64,000 bases of DNA from an uncultured Alistipes sp. (GTDB taxonomy: Bacteria > Bacteroidota > Bacteroidia > Bacteroidales > Rikenellaceae): contig CALUIK010000001.1 of NCBI GenBank assembly GCA_944320685.1, forward strand, positions 62,001 through 126,000, written 5' to 3'. Each line of letters opens with the position of its first letter. Position 1 is the first letter of the stretch. The notes below the pieces were generated by a model. It saw only the letters and a list, made by a program, of their open reading frames with translations, ran no database searches and was not told the origin of the DNA. This document shows positions 29,151 through 39,700 of this stretch, one piece after another. A program made the position numbers and the translations under genes.

Positions 29151-29211
29151 CACCCGACAAGATACAACCAACCAAACTACGACCAATAATATATTAACTG
29201 CCGTACCAATT

Positions 29212-32097
29212 ATGAAAATTATCGCAACAAGATTCTTTGCCACCGCATGTGCTGCAATCTTTCTCGCTGCAGGTGCCGCATGCGGCTGCAGCAAGAGCGG
29301 CCCCGATGAGACCGGCGGGCCCGCCTTCCTCGAAGTGAACGCCTCGACGGTCAATTTCACAGAGGAGAATGCTTCCAACAGTACCGTTATGGTCAGCAGC
29401 AACGTCGCTTGGGACTATACGTTGAGCGAGCCGTGGCTGCATGCCGAGAAACAACCCGACCGCCTCATCCTCTCGGCCGACGACAACGACGGCAAGAACA
29501 TCCGCAGCGCAACCGTCGAGATTACCGCTGCGGGCGACGTGCCCAGCCACACCATACAGGTCAAGCAGCTCGGCTGGGGCAAGGCCATACTGCTCTCGCA
29601 GCCGGCCGCTACGGTCACGGCCGCAGGCGGCGACGTCTTCGTAGACGTCACCACCAACATCGAGGTAGCCGCCTCGGTGGATTCCGACTGCAACTGGATC
29701 TACGAGACCGAAATCGACACCCGCAGTTCGGCGCACCCCGTAGTGACGGCAACGCGGGCCTTCTCCGTCGACGGCAACACGGGAGAGAAATCGCGCAGCG
29801 CCGTCATCACATTCAGCGACAAGGAGTCCCCGAGCGACGTCGAGCCCGTCGCCTTCACCGTAACGCAGAACGGTCTGGACAGCTACTCGCCCGAGGGAAC
29901 CGAGGGCATAAAGGATGACATAAAGGTGATCATAGCACGCGGCGAGGCTTCGTCATACCAAGGCGGCGGAGAGATAGAACTCTCGTTCGACGGCGACATG
30001 AACACCCTCTACCACTCGAATTGGGACAACTCGGGCGACAACTACTTCCCCATAACGCTCACATACTACCTCGAAAAGGAATCGGACATAGACTATATGG
30101 TCTACTACCCCCGCACCGTAGGATGGAACGGCCGTTTCAAGGAGGTCGGCATTGAGGTCCTCTCGGCCATCACGCAAAACGCCTCGGCGGCACCCGCCGC
30201 AGCACCCGAATGGCGCCACGTCATGATCCATGACTTCGAGGGCGGAGCCTCTGCCGCCAAGGTCGAGTTCCCCGAGCCGCTCATAGGCGTTACGGCCGTG
30301 CGTTTCACCGTCAAGTCGGGCGCAGGCGACGGACAGGGCTTCGCCTCGTGCGCCGAGATGGAGTTCTACAAACGCAACCCCGAAGCGTTCGATTATGCGA
30401 CGCTCTTCACCGACCCGTCATGCTCCGAACTGCGCGATGGTGTCACAACCGGACAGATCGCAGCCTGTCCGTACGCTTTCTTCAAGAACATAGCCTACTT
30501 CATGTACCACGGCCGCTATGCCAAGGAGTTCCGCATAGACACGTTCAAGGCATACCCCAACCCCGACACCGAGGCGGCACGCAACAAGACCACGCAATAC
30601 AGCCTTCTGGACAACCCCACAGGCATCGAAGTAACGGCGGGAGACCGCCTCATCGTTATGGCCGACCTGCAGGGACAGAGCGTCTCGCTGCGCGTACAGA
30701 ACCTCGACCGTCCGGGCGGTGACGGCTTCGGCGGCGACAACTATCCCCTATCAACGGGAGTGAACAAGATAGACATAGCGAACAAGGGTCTCGTATACGT
30801 GATGTACCACACCGACGACTTCGCCTCGTCGCCCGAGATCAAACTCCACTTCGCCACGGGCGACGTAAACGGCTACTACGACTCGCAGCGGGCCGGTCAC
30901 AAAGGCCGCGCGCAGGAACTGCTCGCCGCCGCCACGGGAAAATATTTCGATGTCGTGGGGCGCTACGCACACCTTATATTCCCCACGGAGCGCTTCCGCC
31001 GCCACACGAAAGACATCGAGGCGCTGATCAACGCCTACGACGCGCTGGTCTACCGCGAACAGGAGTTCATAGGACTGGAAAGATACGGCAAGATGTTCAA
31101 CAACAGAATGTGCTTCACGGTGATGTATACAAGCTACATGTACTCTACATCGTACCACACGGCATACCACGACGACACGCTGGCCGAATTGTGCGACGAG
31201 ACCCGCCTCACCACCTCGTCGTGCTGGGGTCCCGCCCACGAGGTCGGCCACAGCAACCAGACCCGCCCGGGCCTCAAATGGCTCGGCACCACGGAAGTGA
31301 CGAACAACATACTCTCGCAGTACATACAGACCACGGTCTACGGTCAGGACTCGCGCGTGCAGACCGAGAACATGGGCGACGCCGCCAACCCCAACCGCTA
31401 CACCAAGGCGTGGAACAGCATCATGGTCAAAGAGGCACCGCACGCGACCGAAGACGACGTGTTCTGCAAGCTGATCCCCTTGTGGCAGTTGGAACTATAT
31501 TTCGGCAAGGTGCTGGGACGCACCCCCATGCAGCAGAGCGACCACGGCGGCTTCTATGCCGACTGCTTCGAGTGGGTGCGCACACACGACGACCTGCCAA
31601 CGGCGGGCGGCCAGCAACTCGAGTTCGTATACATAGCCAGCGCATGCGCCAAGATGAATCTCATGGACTTTTTCGAGAAGTGGGGTTTCCTGACCCCCGT
31701 AGACGCCACCATAGACGACTACGGTACCGGGCAGATGACCGTGACGGAACAGATGGCCGACCGCCTTCGCGCACGTGTCGAGGCACTCGGATACCCCGCC
31801 CCCACAGTGGCATTGGAGTACATTACGGACAACAACTACGAGACATTCAGGCAGCAGAAGAGCGTAGTCGCCGGTACGGCAGAACGTTCGGGGCGTACGC
31901 TCACGATGACCGGCTGGCAGAACGTCATCGTCTACGAAGTGCGCGACGGCGGCCCCGACGGGGCCCTGATACACGTCTCGGACGGCATGCTGCGCCCATC
32001 GACGACCGCGACATTCGACGTGCCCGCCGCATGGCAGCCCTCATGGAAGGTCTATGCCGTACAGTACGACAACAAACGCATCGGGGTCACATTCTGA
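29212..32097 (+). CDS. M60-family metallopeptidase lipoprotein with BACON domain (mucin-protease type)
   Basis: A 961-aa protein with a lipoprotein signal (C24 or C26, in GAACGCS). A BACON domain follows (about 38-120: VNASTVNFTEENAS...WDYTLSEPWLHAE), then a second Ig-like stretch and a discoidin-like carbohydrate-binding region (about 230-390). The M60 peptidase domain carries HEVGH (676-680) and a downstream Glu (E695, 14 residues after the second His), matching HExxHx(8,28)E. M60 (enhancin-like) proteases in gut bacteria cleave mucin glycoproteins. No SusC/SusD pair is adjacent. It is probably surface-anchored. Confidence 0.9.
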   Translation: MKIIATRFFATACAAIFLAAGAACGCSKSGPDETGGPAFLEVNASTVNFTEENASNSTVMVSSNVAWDYTLSEPWLHAEKQPDRLILSADDNDGKNIRSATVEITAAGDVPSHTIQVKQLGWGKAILLSQPAATVTAAGGDVFVDVTTNIEVAASVDSDCNWIYETEIDTRSSAHPVVTATRAFSVDGNTGEKSRSAVITFSDKESPSDVEPVAFTVTQNGLDSYSPEGTEGIKDDIKVIIARGEASSYQGGGEIELSFDGDMNTLYHSNWDNSGDNYFPITLTYYLEKESDIDYMVYYPRTVGWNGRFKEVGIEVLSAITQNASAAPAAAPEWRHVMIHDFEGGASAAKVEFPEPLIGVTAVRFTVKSGAGDGQGFASCAEMEFYKRNPEAFDYATLFTDPSCSELRDGVTTGQIAACPYAFFKNIAYFMYHGRYAKEFRIDTFKAYPNPDTEAARNKTTQYSLLDNPTGIEVTAGDRLIVMADLQGQSVSLRVQNLDRPGGDGFGGDNYPLSTGVNKIDIANKGLVYVMYHTDDFASSPEIKLHFATGDVNGYYDSQRAGHKGRAQELLAAATGKYFDVVGRYAHLIFPTERFRRHTKDIEALINAYDALVYREQEFIGLERYGKMFNNRMCFTVMYTSYMYSTSYHTAYHDDTLAELCDETRLTTSSCWGPAHEVGHSNQTRPGLKWLGTTEVTNNILSQYIQTTVYGQDSRVQTENMGDAANPNRYTKAWNSIMVKEAPHATEDDVFCKLIPLWQLELYFGKVLGRTPMQQSDHGGFYADCFEWVRTHDDLPTAGGQQLEFVYIASACAKMNLMDFFEKWGFLTPVDATIDDYGTGQMTVTEQMADRLRARVEALGYPAPTVALEYITDNNYETFRQQKSVVAGTAERSGRTLTMTGWQNVIVYEVRDGGPDGALIHVSDGMLRPSTTATFDVPAAWQPSWKVYAVQYDNKRIGVTF

Positions 32098-32140
32098 CGC
32101 CGCTATATCTCACATTCGGAGCATTTATCTCGTCCCGTTA

Positions 32141-32171
32141 TTGAATTTTTCATCCATTATGCGTATATTTG
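32141..32171 (+). promoter_or_regulatory. Promoter of the glycogen branching enzyme gene
   Basis: TTG at 32141-32143, a 20-nt spacer and TATATTTG at 32164-32171. The transcript would carry a leader of about 75 nt before the ATG at 32251. Confidence 0.65.
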
Positions 32172-32250
32172 GATAAGAATGTTGGCCTCCGGACCGTGTA
32201 AATACTTCCGGCTGCGGAATGTGCCATAACAACACAAATCTACCGACATT

Positions 32251-34278
32251 ATGGACAATACGCCCCGAAAACTGCCTATGGTCGAGCGCGACAAGTGGCT
32301 TCAGCCCGTAGCCGACCGCATATACGAGCGTCACGAACGGTACATGCGCCGCATGGAGGATATAACACGCTGCGCAGGGTCCATTATCGACTATGCCAAC
32401 GGCTACCTGTACTACGGCTGGCAGCGCGACGAGGAGCTCTGCGGCTGGTGGTTCCGCGAGTGGCTGCCCGAGGCGCAGGACGTATACCTGTTCGGCGACT
32501 TCAACTCGTGGCAGCGCACGCAGCTGCGGCTCGACAAGGGCGAAAACGGCGTATGGAGCGCCTTCTTCCCCGATGCCATGTATGCCGGACGCCTTACCCA
32601 CGGCTCGCTCTACAAGATGCACGTACACGGTGCGAACGGATGGATGGACCGCATCCCCGCCTACGCAACGCGCGTCGTGCAGGACGAGAAGACGAAAAAC
32701 TACACGGCACAGTTCTGGGCGCCCGAGCCCTACGTATGGCACGACGGGGATTTCTCGCCCGCGGCGGCGGGCGACCTGCTCATATACGAGGCGCATGTGG
32801 GCATGGCGCAGGAGAAAAAAGGTATCGGCACCTACGACGAGTTCACCGACCTCATCCTGCCGCGCATCAAGCAGGCGGGATATACCGCCGTACAGCTCAT
32901 GGCCATAGCCGAGCACCCATATTACGGCTCATTCGGATACCACGTGTCGAGTTTCTTCGCACCCTCATCGCGCTTCGGCACACCCGAACAGCTCAAACGC
33001 CTCGTCGACACGGCCCACGGCATGGGGCTCGCCGTGATAATGGATCTCGTGCACGCCCACTACGTCAAGAACACCAACGAAGGCATCAACGAACTCGACG
33101 GCTCGGACCACCTGTACTCGAAGGCCGGAGCCGAGGGACGCCAGCGGTATTGGGACTCGATGACCTTCGACTACGGCAAGGGTGGCGTCGAGCACTTCCT
33201 GCTCTCGAACGTGAAATACTGGCTCGACCGCTTCCACTTCGACGGATACCGCTTCGACGGCGTAACATCGATGATATACCACCACCACGGATACGTCGAC
33301 TTCGACTGCCGCGACCGTTACTTCGACGAAGGGGTAAACCTCGACGCCCTGACATACCTGACGCTGGCGAACCGCCTCGTCCACGACTTCAACCCATCGG
33401 CCATAACCATAGCCGAAGAGGTGAGCGGGATGCCGGGCATATGCTTCGCCCCGTATGACGGAGGCATAGGATTCGACTACCGTCTGGGCATGGCCATACC
33501 CGACTTCTGGATCAAGATGCTCAAGGATATACCCGACGAGGAATGGAACATATGGGAGATGTGGTCCGTCATGACCAACCGCCTGCCCGGCGTCAAGACG
33601 GTAGCCTACGCCGAATCGCACGACCAGGCACTCGTAGGCGACAAGACCATCGCCTTCCGCCTGATGGACCGCCTGATGTACGACTCGATGGACCGCAAGA
33701 CCCAAAGCATCGTCGTCGACCGCGGCATGGCTCTGCACAAGATGATACGCCTGATGACCATCACCACAGGCGGGGAGGCATACCTCAACTTCATGGGCAA
33801 CGAGTTCGGCCACCCCGAATGGATCGACTTCCCCCGCGAGGGCAATGGCTGGTCATACGACCACGCACGGAGACAATGGTCCCTGCGCGACAGCAAGGAA
33901 CTGCGTTACTCGTTCCTCGCCGACTTCGACCGCGAGATGGTGCACATGGTGCGCCGATACGGTATCCTCACCGACGGCTACCCATACAACCTGCTTATGG
34001 ACGAGCACAACATGACCATTGCCTTCGCCCACGGCGACCTCGTCTTCGTATTCAACTGGCATCCTACGGCCTCGATCCCCGACTATGAACTGCCCGTACG
34101 GCGCGAGGGATGCTATGTGCCCCTGATGTCAACCGACGAGGAACGCTTCGGCGGTCTGGCACGTCAGGCGATGGACGATAGGCACTTCTCTTTCCCCGCG
34201 GGCGAAGATGCGCAGCCCCATATAAAGATATACAACACCTCGCGCACGGCGCTCGTCCTGCGCCGCTGCGATGAGTGA
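32251..34278 (+). CDS. glgB: 1,4-alpha-glucan branching enzyme (GH13)
   Basis: A 675-aa protein. An N-terminal CBM48-like domain (AQDVYLFGDFNSWQRTQL) is followed by the GH13 barrel. The catalytic nucleophile is D336 (GYRFDGVTS), the acid/base E389 (IAEEVSG), and the third Asp D458 (AESHDQAL). A C-terminal beta-sandwich ends the protein. It makes alpha-1,6 branches in glycogen in the cytoplasm. The sequence style is close to eukaryotic-type branching enzymes (GH13_8), usual for Bacteroidetes. It stands alone here without other glg genes and is followed by a bidirectional terminator. Confidence 0.94.
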   Translation: MDNTPRKLPMVERDKWLQPVADRIYERHERYMRRMEDITRCAGSIIDYANGYLYYGWQRDEELCGWWFREWLPEAQDVYLFGDFNSWQRTQLRLDKGENGVWSAFFPDAMYAGRLTHGSLYKMHVHGANGWMDRIPAYATRVVQDEKTKNYTAQFWAPEPYVWHDGDFSPAAAGDLLIYEAHVGMAQEKKGIGTYDEFTDLILPRIKQAGYTAVQLMAIAEHPYYGSFGYHVSSFFAPSSRFGTPEQLKRLVDTAHGMGLAVIMDLVHAHYVKNTNEGINELDGSDHLYSKAGAEGRQRYWDSMTFDYGKGGVEHFLLSNVKYWLDRFHFDGYRFDGVTSMIYHHHGYVDFDCRDRYFDEGVNLDALTYLTLANRLVHDFNPSAITIAEEVSGMPGICFAPYDGGIGFDYRLGMAIPDFWIKMLKDIPDEEWNIWEMWSVMTNRLPGVKTVAYAESHDQALVGDKTIAFRLMDRLMYDSMDRKTQSIVVDRGMALHKMIRLMTITTGGEAYLNFMGNEFGHPEWIDFPREGNGWSYDHARRQWSLRDSKELRYSFLADFDREMVHMVRRYGILTDGYPYNLLMDEHNMTIAFAHGDLVFVFNWHPTASIPDYELPVRREGCYVPLMSTDEERFGGLARQAMDDRHFSFPAGEDAQPHIKIYNTSRTALVLRRCDE

Positions 34279-34352
34279 CCTCTCCGCAGTACGGCGCAAA
34301 CCGCCTGATGTACGGCTAATGCGGCGTCAGAGCAATATACCGTAATGTTACA

Positions 34353-34385
34353 AGAAATCCACTCCCGTAAAAGGAGTGGATTTCT
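34353..34385. terminator. Bidirectional terminator between glgB and the DUF1573 gene
   Basis: Arms 34353-34365 and 34373-34385 form a perfect 13-bp stem around a 7-nt loop (CGTAAAA). The outer bases are A/T-rich, so it can work in both directions. Confidence 0.8.
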
Positions 34386-34444
34386 GCTGTTCCGTTCACC
34401 GCACCGGTCCGCGCCTTCCGTCGGAACATCCGGCCCATGCTGGG

Positions 34445-34900
34445 TCAATGCCGTTTGCGCGACGTATTGTCGTCAATGGAGTTACCCTGTATCGTAAGCA
34501 GGCGCACTCCCTCGGGGGAGTTGGAGTATATCTGTATCACACGGTGGAATATGCCCTCCTCGATCTTGTGCGGCTCGTACTTGATCTTTATGACCGACGC
34601 TTCGCCCGGCAGCACCGGCTTGCGCGAGAAACTCACCGTAAGGCACGAACAGGCTTTCGTGATCTTCTTGATCACCAGAGGCTCGTCGCCGTCGTTCACG
34701 AAACGGAACTCCTTTATCAGGTCGCCGCCGTGACGCGACACGTCGCCGAAGTCGTGCGACGTGCGGTCGAAAGCCATATGGGGTCCCGACGGAGCCTTCT
34801 CACGCCGCTGCAGTCCCCCCTCTTGCGCCGAGGCCCCGAATATCGCGACCGTAGCGGACAGGTGGCACAACAGCAGCGCCATCCTTGCAAAATACCCCAT
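34445..34900 (-). CDS. DUF1573-domain exported protein
   Basis: A 151-aa protein with an N-terminal signal peptide (about 1-25). The DUF1573 Ig-like domain reads FDRTSHDFGDVSRHGGDLIKEFRFVNDGDEPLVI, with the usual Cys pair segment TKACSCLTV. A basic tail ends the protein (SRKRH). The family is exported and widespread in Bacteroidetes; the molecular role is unknown. It is the last gene after ExbB, ExbD and a TonB-like protein, and its start lies 5 nt after the TonB-like stop, so it may belong to the same envelope complex. Confidence 0.88.
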   Translation of the reverse strand: MGYFARMALLLCHLSATVAIFGASAQEGGLQRREKAPSGPHMAFDRTSHDFGDVSRHGGDLIKEFRFVNDGDEPLVIKKITKACSCLTVSFSRKPVLPGEASVIKIKYEPHKIEEGIFHRVIQIYSNSPEGVRLLTIQGNSIDDNTSRKRH

Positions 34901-34905
34901 CGCCG

Positions 34906-35586
34906 TCAGTTGAGTTTGAAGTTATACGTTATCGTACCGCCCTGCACGAAGCTGCGGCTTTCGGTGAAGCGCGCCTTCTTCGCCGCCGCGATCGCGGCGG
35001 CTATCAGAGCCGCATCCGACGAAGTCGACCCCTTGGGTTCATAGGCCGCACTGGTAACGACCCCGTGCTGGTCTACGGCCACACGTATGACGATCTTGCC
35101 GCTCGTGTTGCCCGGATATTCGGGCAGAGGCAGGTTGCCCACGAGGCCGCGCCCGCGCAGGCCCTCATCCAGCTGGTCATTGCCTATGGGATTGAGCCCC
35201 CCGCCGTCACCCGAGGCGGTATTCTCCTTACCCTCGCGGCTGTATGGGTTGCCCACATCCTCCTCGTCGTCCGCGCCGTCGGTATTGCTGTGGAAGATGG
35301 CGCGGCGATTCACCGTACGTGTCTGTTCGTCGGTGCCGGTCACCTGCTGCGAGTTGTCGCGCTCGGTCGAAATGTTCTCGTGACGCGGAGCCTGCTGCGT
35401 CACAACGGCACGCTGCGGCGGCTTGGGCTCCTCCTCAAGTTCTATGATAAGCGTTGCGGGCTCTTCGACCTTGTCGATGGATATGCGCCCCAGCAACATG
35501 GCCGCGGCTATCACTATAACGTACGCACCGACAGCCACACCGCCGTATAGCTTCGGCCTGTCGTCGTTTTCATCGTAGTAGTTCAT
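34906..35586 (-). CDS. TonB-like energy transducer
   Basis: A 226-aa protein. A short cytoplasmic N-terminus is followed by one membrane helix (about 14-34: YGGVAVGAYVIVIAAAMLLG), a hydrophilic Glu/Pro and Asn-rich periplasmic spacer, and a TonB_C-like domain (GKIVIRVAVDQHGVVTSAAYEPKGS... ITYNFKLN). With the ExbB and ExbD genes just upstream on the same strand, it should couple the proton-motive force to an envelope process. The Pro-Glu/Lys repeats of classical TonB are short, so a TolA-like role is also possible. Confidence 0.82.
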   Translation of the reverse strand: MNYYDENDDRPKLYGGVAVGAYVIVIAAAMLLGRISIDKVEEPATLIIELEEEPKPPQRAVVTQQAPRHENISTERDNSQQVTGTDEQTRTVNRRAIFHSNTDGADDEEDVGNPYSREGKENTASGDGGGLNPIGNDQLDEGLRGRGLVGNLPLPEYPGNTSGKIVIRVAVDQHGVVTSAAYEPKGSTSSDAALIAAAIAAAKKARFTESRSFVQGGTITYNFKLN

Positions 35587-35623
35587 AATTGTTCCGTTTA
35601 TCCGTCGTCACCCGCCCGATGTG

Positions 35624-36028
35624 TCAGGGCTGCGTGGCAGCGATCAGTCCGTAACCGTTGTCCTTGGCGATATTCATCATCTGCACGATCTCGTCCCATG
35701 CCACGGTCTTGTCGGCGTGCAGCGATATGGTGGGCTTCTCCTGACCCTCGAGACGGCTCTTCAGCGCACGGGCCACCCCCTCGCGCGAGCCCACGTTCTC
35801 CAGCTCGACGTAATAGATGTAGCGGCCGTTGCCCGCATCCTTTATCGACACGGTTGTCACGGCCTTGTCCTTGAGCTGGTTGGCGCTCTTGGGAAGCATC
35901 AGTTTCACGGCATTGGGATTGATGAGTGTCGTGGCTATGATCATGAAGAGCAGCAACAGGAACATCAAGTCCGTCATCGACGACGCCGAGAACGACTGAT
36001 TGACCTTCGATCCTCGTTTTATTGCCAT
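35624..36028 (-). CDS. ExbD/TolR family protein
   Basis: A 134-aa protein with one N-terminal membrane helix (about 18-37: TDLMFLLLLFMIIATTLI), where the Asp near the start of the helix is the conserved proton-path residue. A small periplasmic domain with ISLHADKTVAWDEIVQMM follows. It forms the stator with the ExbB-like protein encoded 8 nt upstream. The TonB-like gene follows after 37 nt. Confidence 0.9.
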   Translation of the reverse strand: MAIKRGSKVNQSFSASSMTDLMFLLLLFMIIATTLINPNAVKLMLPKSANQLKDKAVTTVSIKDAGNGRYIYYVELENVGSREGVARALKSRLEGQEKPTISLHADKTVAWDEIVQMMNIAKDNGYGLIAATQP

Positions 36029-36035
36029 GGCTGCG

Positions 36036-36740
36036 CTACTTTACGGGTTGATTCAATATATCCATGAAAGCTATCGAGTTGGCCTCCATCTGGAACACCA
36101 ACTTCTCGATGCGGGCGACAAGATAGTTGTAGCCGAAGTATGCGGGGATACCGACGATAAGTCCCGCTACCGTCGTCACCATCGCCACATACATACCGCT
36201 CGACAGGAGCGACATGTCTACCGTTCCTCCCGCAGCCGACATGTCCATAAAGGTCTGCACCATACCCAGCACCGTGCCGAGAAATCCTATCATGGGTGCG
36301 CCGCCGGCGATAGTGGCAAGGAACGGAAGCCCGTTCTCGAGTTTCGACACCTCGAGGTTGGCCACATTCTCGATGGCCGACTGTATGTCGCTCATGGGAC
36401 GGCCTATGCGCCCTATACCCTTCTCGACCATGCGGGCAATGGGAGTATTGGTCTTACGGCAGAGATCGATGGCGGCACGTATCTTGCCGTCCGAGATATA
36501 GTCGCGGATGCGGTTCATGAAGTTCATGTCCAGCACCGACGCCTTGCGTATGGCCAGATAGCGCTCCACAAAGATGAATACCGTGATACCGCCCAGAATA
36601 AGCAGGGGCCACATCAGCCATCCGCCCTTGGAAAAGAGCTCCCACAAACTCATGCTCACAGCCTCGTTGTTTACAGTCGCCTCGGCAGTCTCGCCTGCCG
36701 CCGCTGCCGCAGTCTGGGCAGCCTGAAGAAATTCGATCAT
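36036..36740 (-). CDS. MotA/TolQ/ExbB proton channel family protein
   Basis: A 234-aa protein with three membrane segments. After an Ala-rich N-terminal part come WLMWPLLILGGITVFIFVERYLAI, then GLPFLATIAGGAPMIGFLGTVLGMVQTF and AMVTTVAGLIVGIPAYFGYNYLV. This is the channel signature of TolQ/ExbB. It works with the ExbD-like protein to power the TonB-like partner. No separate promoter was found in the 51 nt separating it from tamB, so it may be transcribed together with it. Confidence 0.92.
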   Translation of the reverse strand: MIEFLQAAQTAAAAAGETAEATVNNEAVSMSLWELFSKGGWLMWPLLILGGITVFIFVERYLAIRKASVLDMNFMNRIRDYISDGKIRAAIDLCRKTNTPIARMVEKGIGRIGRPMSDIQSAIENVANLEVSKLENGLPFLATIAGGAPMIGFLGTVLGMVQTFMDMSAAGGTVDMSLLSSGMYVAMVTTVAGLIVGIPAYFGYNYLVARIEKLVFQMEANSIAFMDILNQPVK

Positions 36741-36791
36741 AATCTTTTCTTGTTTTTATTTAAGTTTTCCATTCAAGTTTTCCGTACCTGC

Positions 36792-39700
36792 CTATTCCTC
36801 CCTGCCGAATCCGATCCATCCGTCAGGTCCGGCCGCGGCTGCAGGGAGGCCGGCAATACCTGCCTTGCCCGCCGTTACAACCGTAGTCACACTGTCCGCC
36901 CCGCCGCCGGCCGTTCCGCCCTGCAGCCGCTCGCGACGCGCCGGGCCCCCGCCCACGCCGCCATTGCCGAGACTGTCGGCCTGCGCCTCGCGTTGCGCGC
37001 GGCGCCGCTTGCCCGTGAAACGTTCGCGCACGCGCCGTTTCAGATCCTTCCAGTTCTCGAAATCCTCCTTGTAATAGATTCCGACACCTGTCTCCTGAAG
37101 GCCTTGGTTCTCGTCGAAACGGTCGATCGTCTGCGTAAAGCCCTTTAGCTTCAAGTTGCCGTTCTCGTCTATGAGCCACGTGATATACGCCTCTCCCAAG
37201 AAGTTGGACATGTTGCTGTTGGCCGACATCTGGTTGTCGATAAGGTAGTTGCCCTCCAACTCCACAATCAGGCGGTCGCTCACGAGACTCTTCGAGAACC
37301 CGAAGTCTATCTCGTCGCTCGTAAGTTCCGACCGCGGGCGGTAACGCAGCACTATATTGTAATCGTCGCTCGATAGCCAGTTGCTCAGCTGGTTCGACAG
37401 CAACTCGAAACCCGTAGCGGCCGAGGCCGAGGCGCCGATGCTCGACGAGGTCGAAGAGTCGGAGTAGAAGCTCGCGCTGACGAGCAGATACATGAACTGC
37501 GTGGCTATCGACTGCTGGTTGTTGAGCAGGTTGGCAACGGCGTTCTGTATCTCGGAGTCGGCATTCGGCACCTTGATGTCGAACGTCACCGACGGGTTGG
37601 TCAGCTTGTCCGACAGATTGATGATACACTCCACCGGTACCGCGCGCGATATGTTGTCCAGCGTGGTGGACGACAGCAGGGGCTTGAGCGACGCCTTGAG
37701 CTTGTACACGGCATTTATGTCGAGCCGCGCATCCATGGGATCGCCCGCCCACTGTATCGTCGAGCCCTCTTCTATGATGAAGCGCTTGTTGATTATGTTC
37801 TGTAGCGTGAACAGGTAGCTGCCTTCCGTGATCGTATAGTCGCCGTACATGTCGAAGATGTTGGCGCTGGGCACGATGCGCATGTTCAGTGTGCCGTCGC
37901 CACGCACCTTGATGATATCGCCCACCGTGGGGTCTATCACAAGCTGCACCTCCGCGTTGGGGTTCGCCGTCAACTCCATGTTTATCTGCATGGTGCTGCC
38001 CTCCGACGACCGGCCCCTGTTGCGGCGCTCGAACATCAGTTTCTTACGTTCGAGATAGTTCATCGTATCGAGCTGCATGCCCGGCTTCTCGAAGATGACG
38101 AAATCGGCCGTCGACACGTCGGTCTTGCTCGACAGCGGCATGAAGAACTGCGAGTTGCCCGCCGTAGAGGCGACAATATCGAGCGTGGCGCCCTTCTTGC
38201 TGCCGCTGATGGTGGCCGCACCCGAGGCGTAGACCTTGCCGTAGAAGAGGTCGTTGTCGCGCGACGTGGTGTTCAGCACGATCATGTTGCGCGGCAGCAC
38301 GCGCAGCATGTAGGATATGTTGGAGGTGTGCTGCAGGTTAAGGTCCATAGTCAGCAGCCCGTCGTTCTGTTCCGAATCGTATACCCTGACGTTCGACGCA
38401 CGGAGATGGTTGTTCTCGACTGTGATCGTGGCGCGCGGCACCGTATACCGCGCCTGCGTGAAGTCTACCGTAGTGGCGAGATCGGTAACGTCGATCGACC
38501 CCGTCAGCGTGGCGTCGCGTTTCTGCCCCGAGAGTTCGAGCGCCGCCGTCGCCGTCCCCGACGTGGCCGAGACAATACCCGAAAGAATCGGGTCGAGAAG
38601 GCTCATGTCCATCCCCTCGAAACGCGCCTCGGCATAATAGCGTCCCGTCGACGGGGCATAATACCCCCGTACGATATTGTCCCCCGTAGTGCGGTTGTTC
38701 ATGAGGATGCGCACACGCTGCCGTTCGAAATCCCAGCGCGAATCGAGCTGCAGCGGGGGCACCGCGACACCGTTCACGGTCACGTTGTCGAGACCTATGT
38801 CGGAGGTCAGCTCTCCGCGGTGAAGCACCGATTTCATCGAGGCCGTACCGCTGCCGGTGCCAGCCACATCGTATCCCATGCCCATGGCGAACCCCGCCAG
38901 CGACGATATGTCGAAGTTGTTAAGCCGCAAAGTAAGGGAATCGGAGCGGCTGCGCGACGCCACGCCGTCGACATGCAGCATCTGGTCGTCGGTGCGCACC
39001 ATAAAATCGTTCACCTCGATACGTGCCGTGTCGATGGAGATCATGTCGGACGAAATGCGCCAGTTGCGGCCCCGCTGCGTCACCGTCGACGGCAGCACCG
39101 CCATCGCCATGCGCCTCATACCCGTAGAGTCGCGCCCTGCGCGCGCCCACAGCGACAGCATTCCCGAAAGCGAATCCGCCGGATCGTCGAAACCGGCCGA
39201 CACATGCATGCGGTCGTTTTTCGCCCCGCCCATCATCGAGAGCTGCGGCATATGCATGCCGCCCGCATAAAGGTCTTCCGACGTGAGGTACAAGGCCAGC
39301 GAATCGCCTTGATTCACCATGTTCATCTTCAGCCGCGTAGCCAGCAGGCGCCCCTTCTCGAGATAGTCCGATTCGGCCCGCAGCGATATAACGTTGTCGG
39401 CCGGATTGAGCATGAAGTTGAGTTTCGAGCCCGGGGCCAGCTGCAACCCGTCCGACACGGCATCCAGCAGCGGGTCGAGTTCCTTCACCGTAACCGCCAG
39501 CGTAGAGTAGCCTGCGGCATCGGGGCCGGCATAGTCGCGCACGCCGCTGTCGAACATCGACGGCAGGTATTTGCTCATGGCGGACTCGAGGTATTTGGCT
39601 ATCTCGGCGTAACTCGTTGGGCCCGTAAAGGTGGCATCGGCGAAATCCGACGTCAGCGACACCGAACGGCGGCCTTCGCCGCTGCGCGCCGTGATGCGCA

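Noticed and set aside
34278..34445. A small coding gene between glgB and DUF1573
   Set aside because: The gap is mostly a bidirectional terminator, and no frame has coding features.
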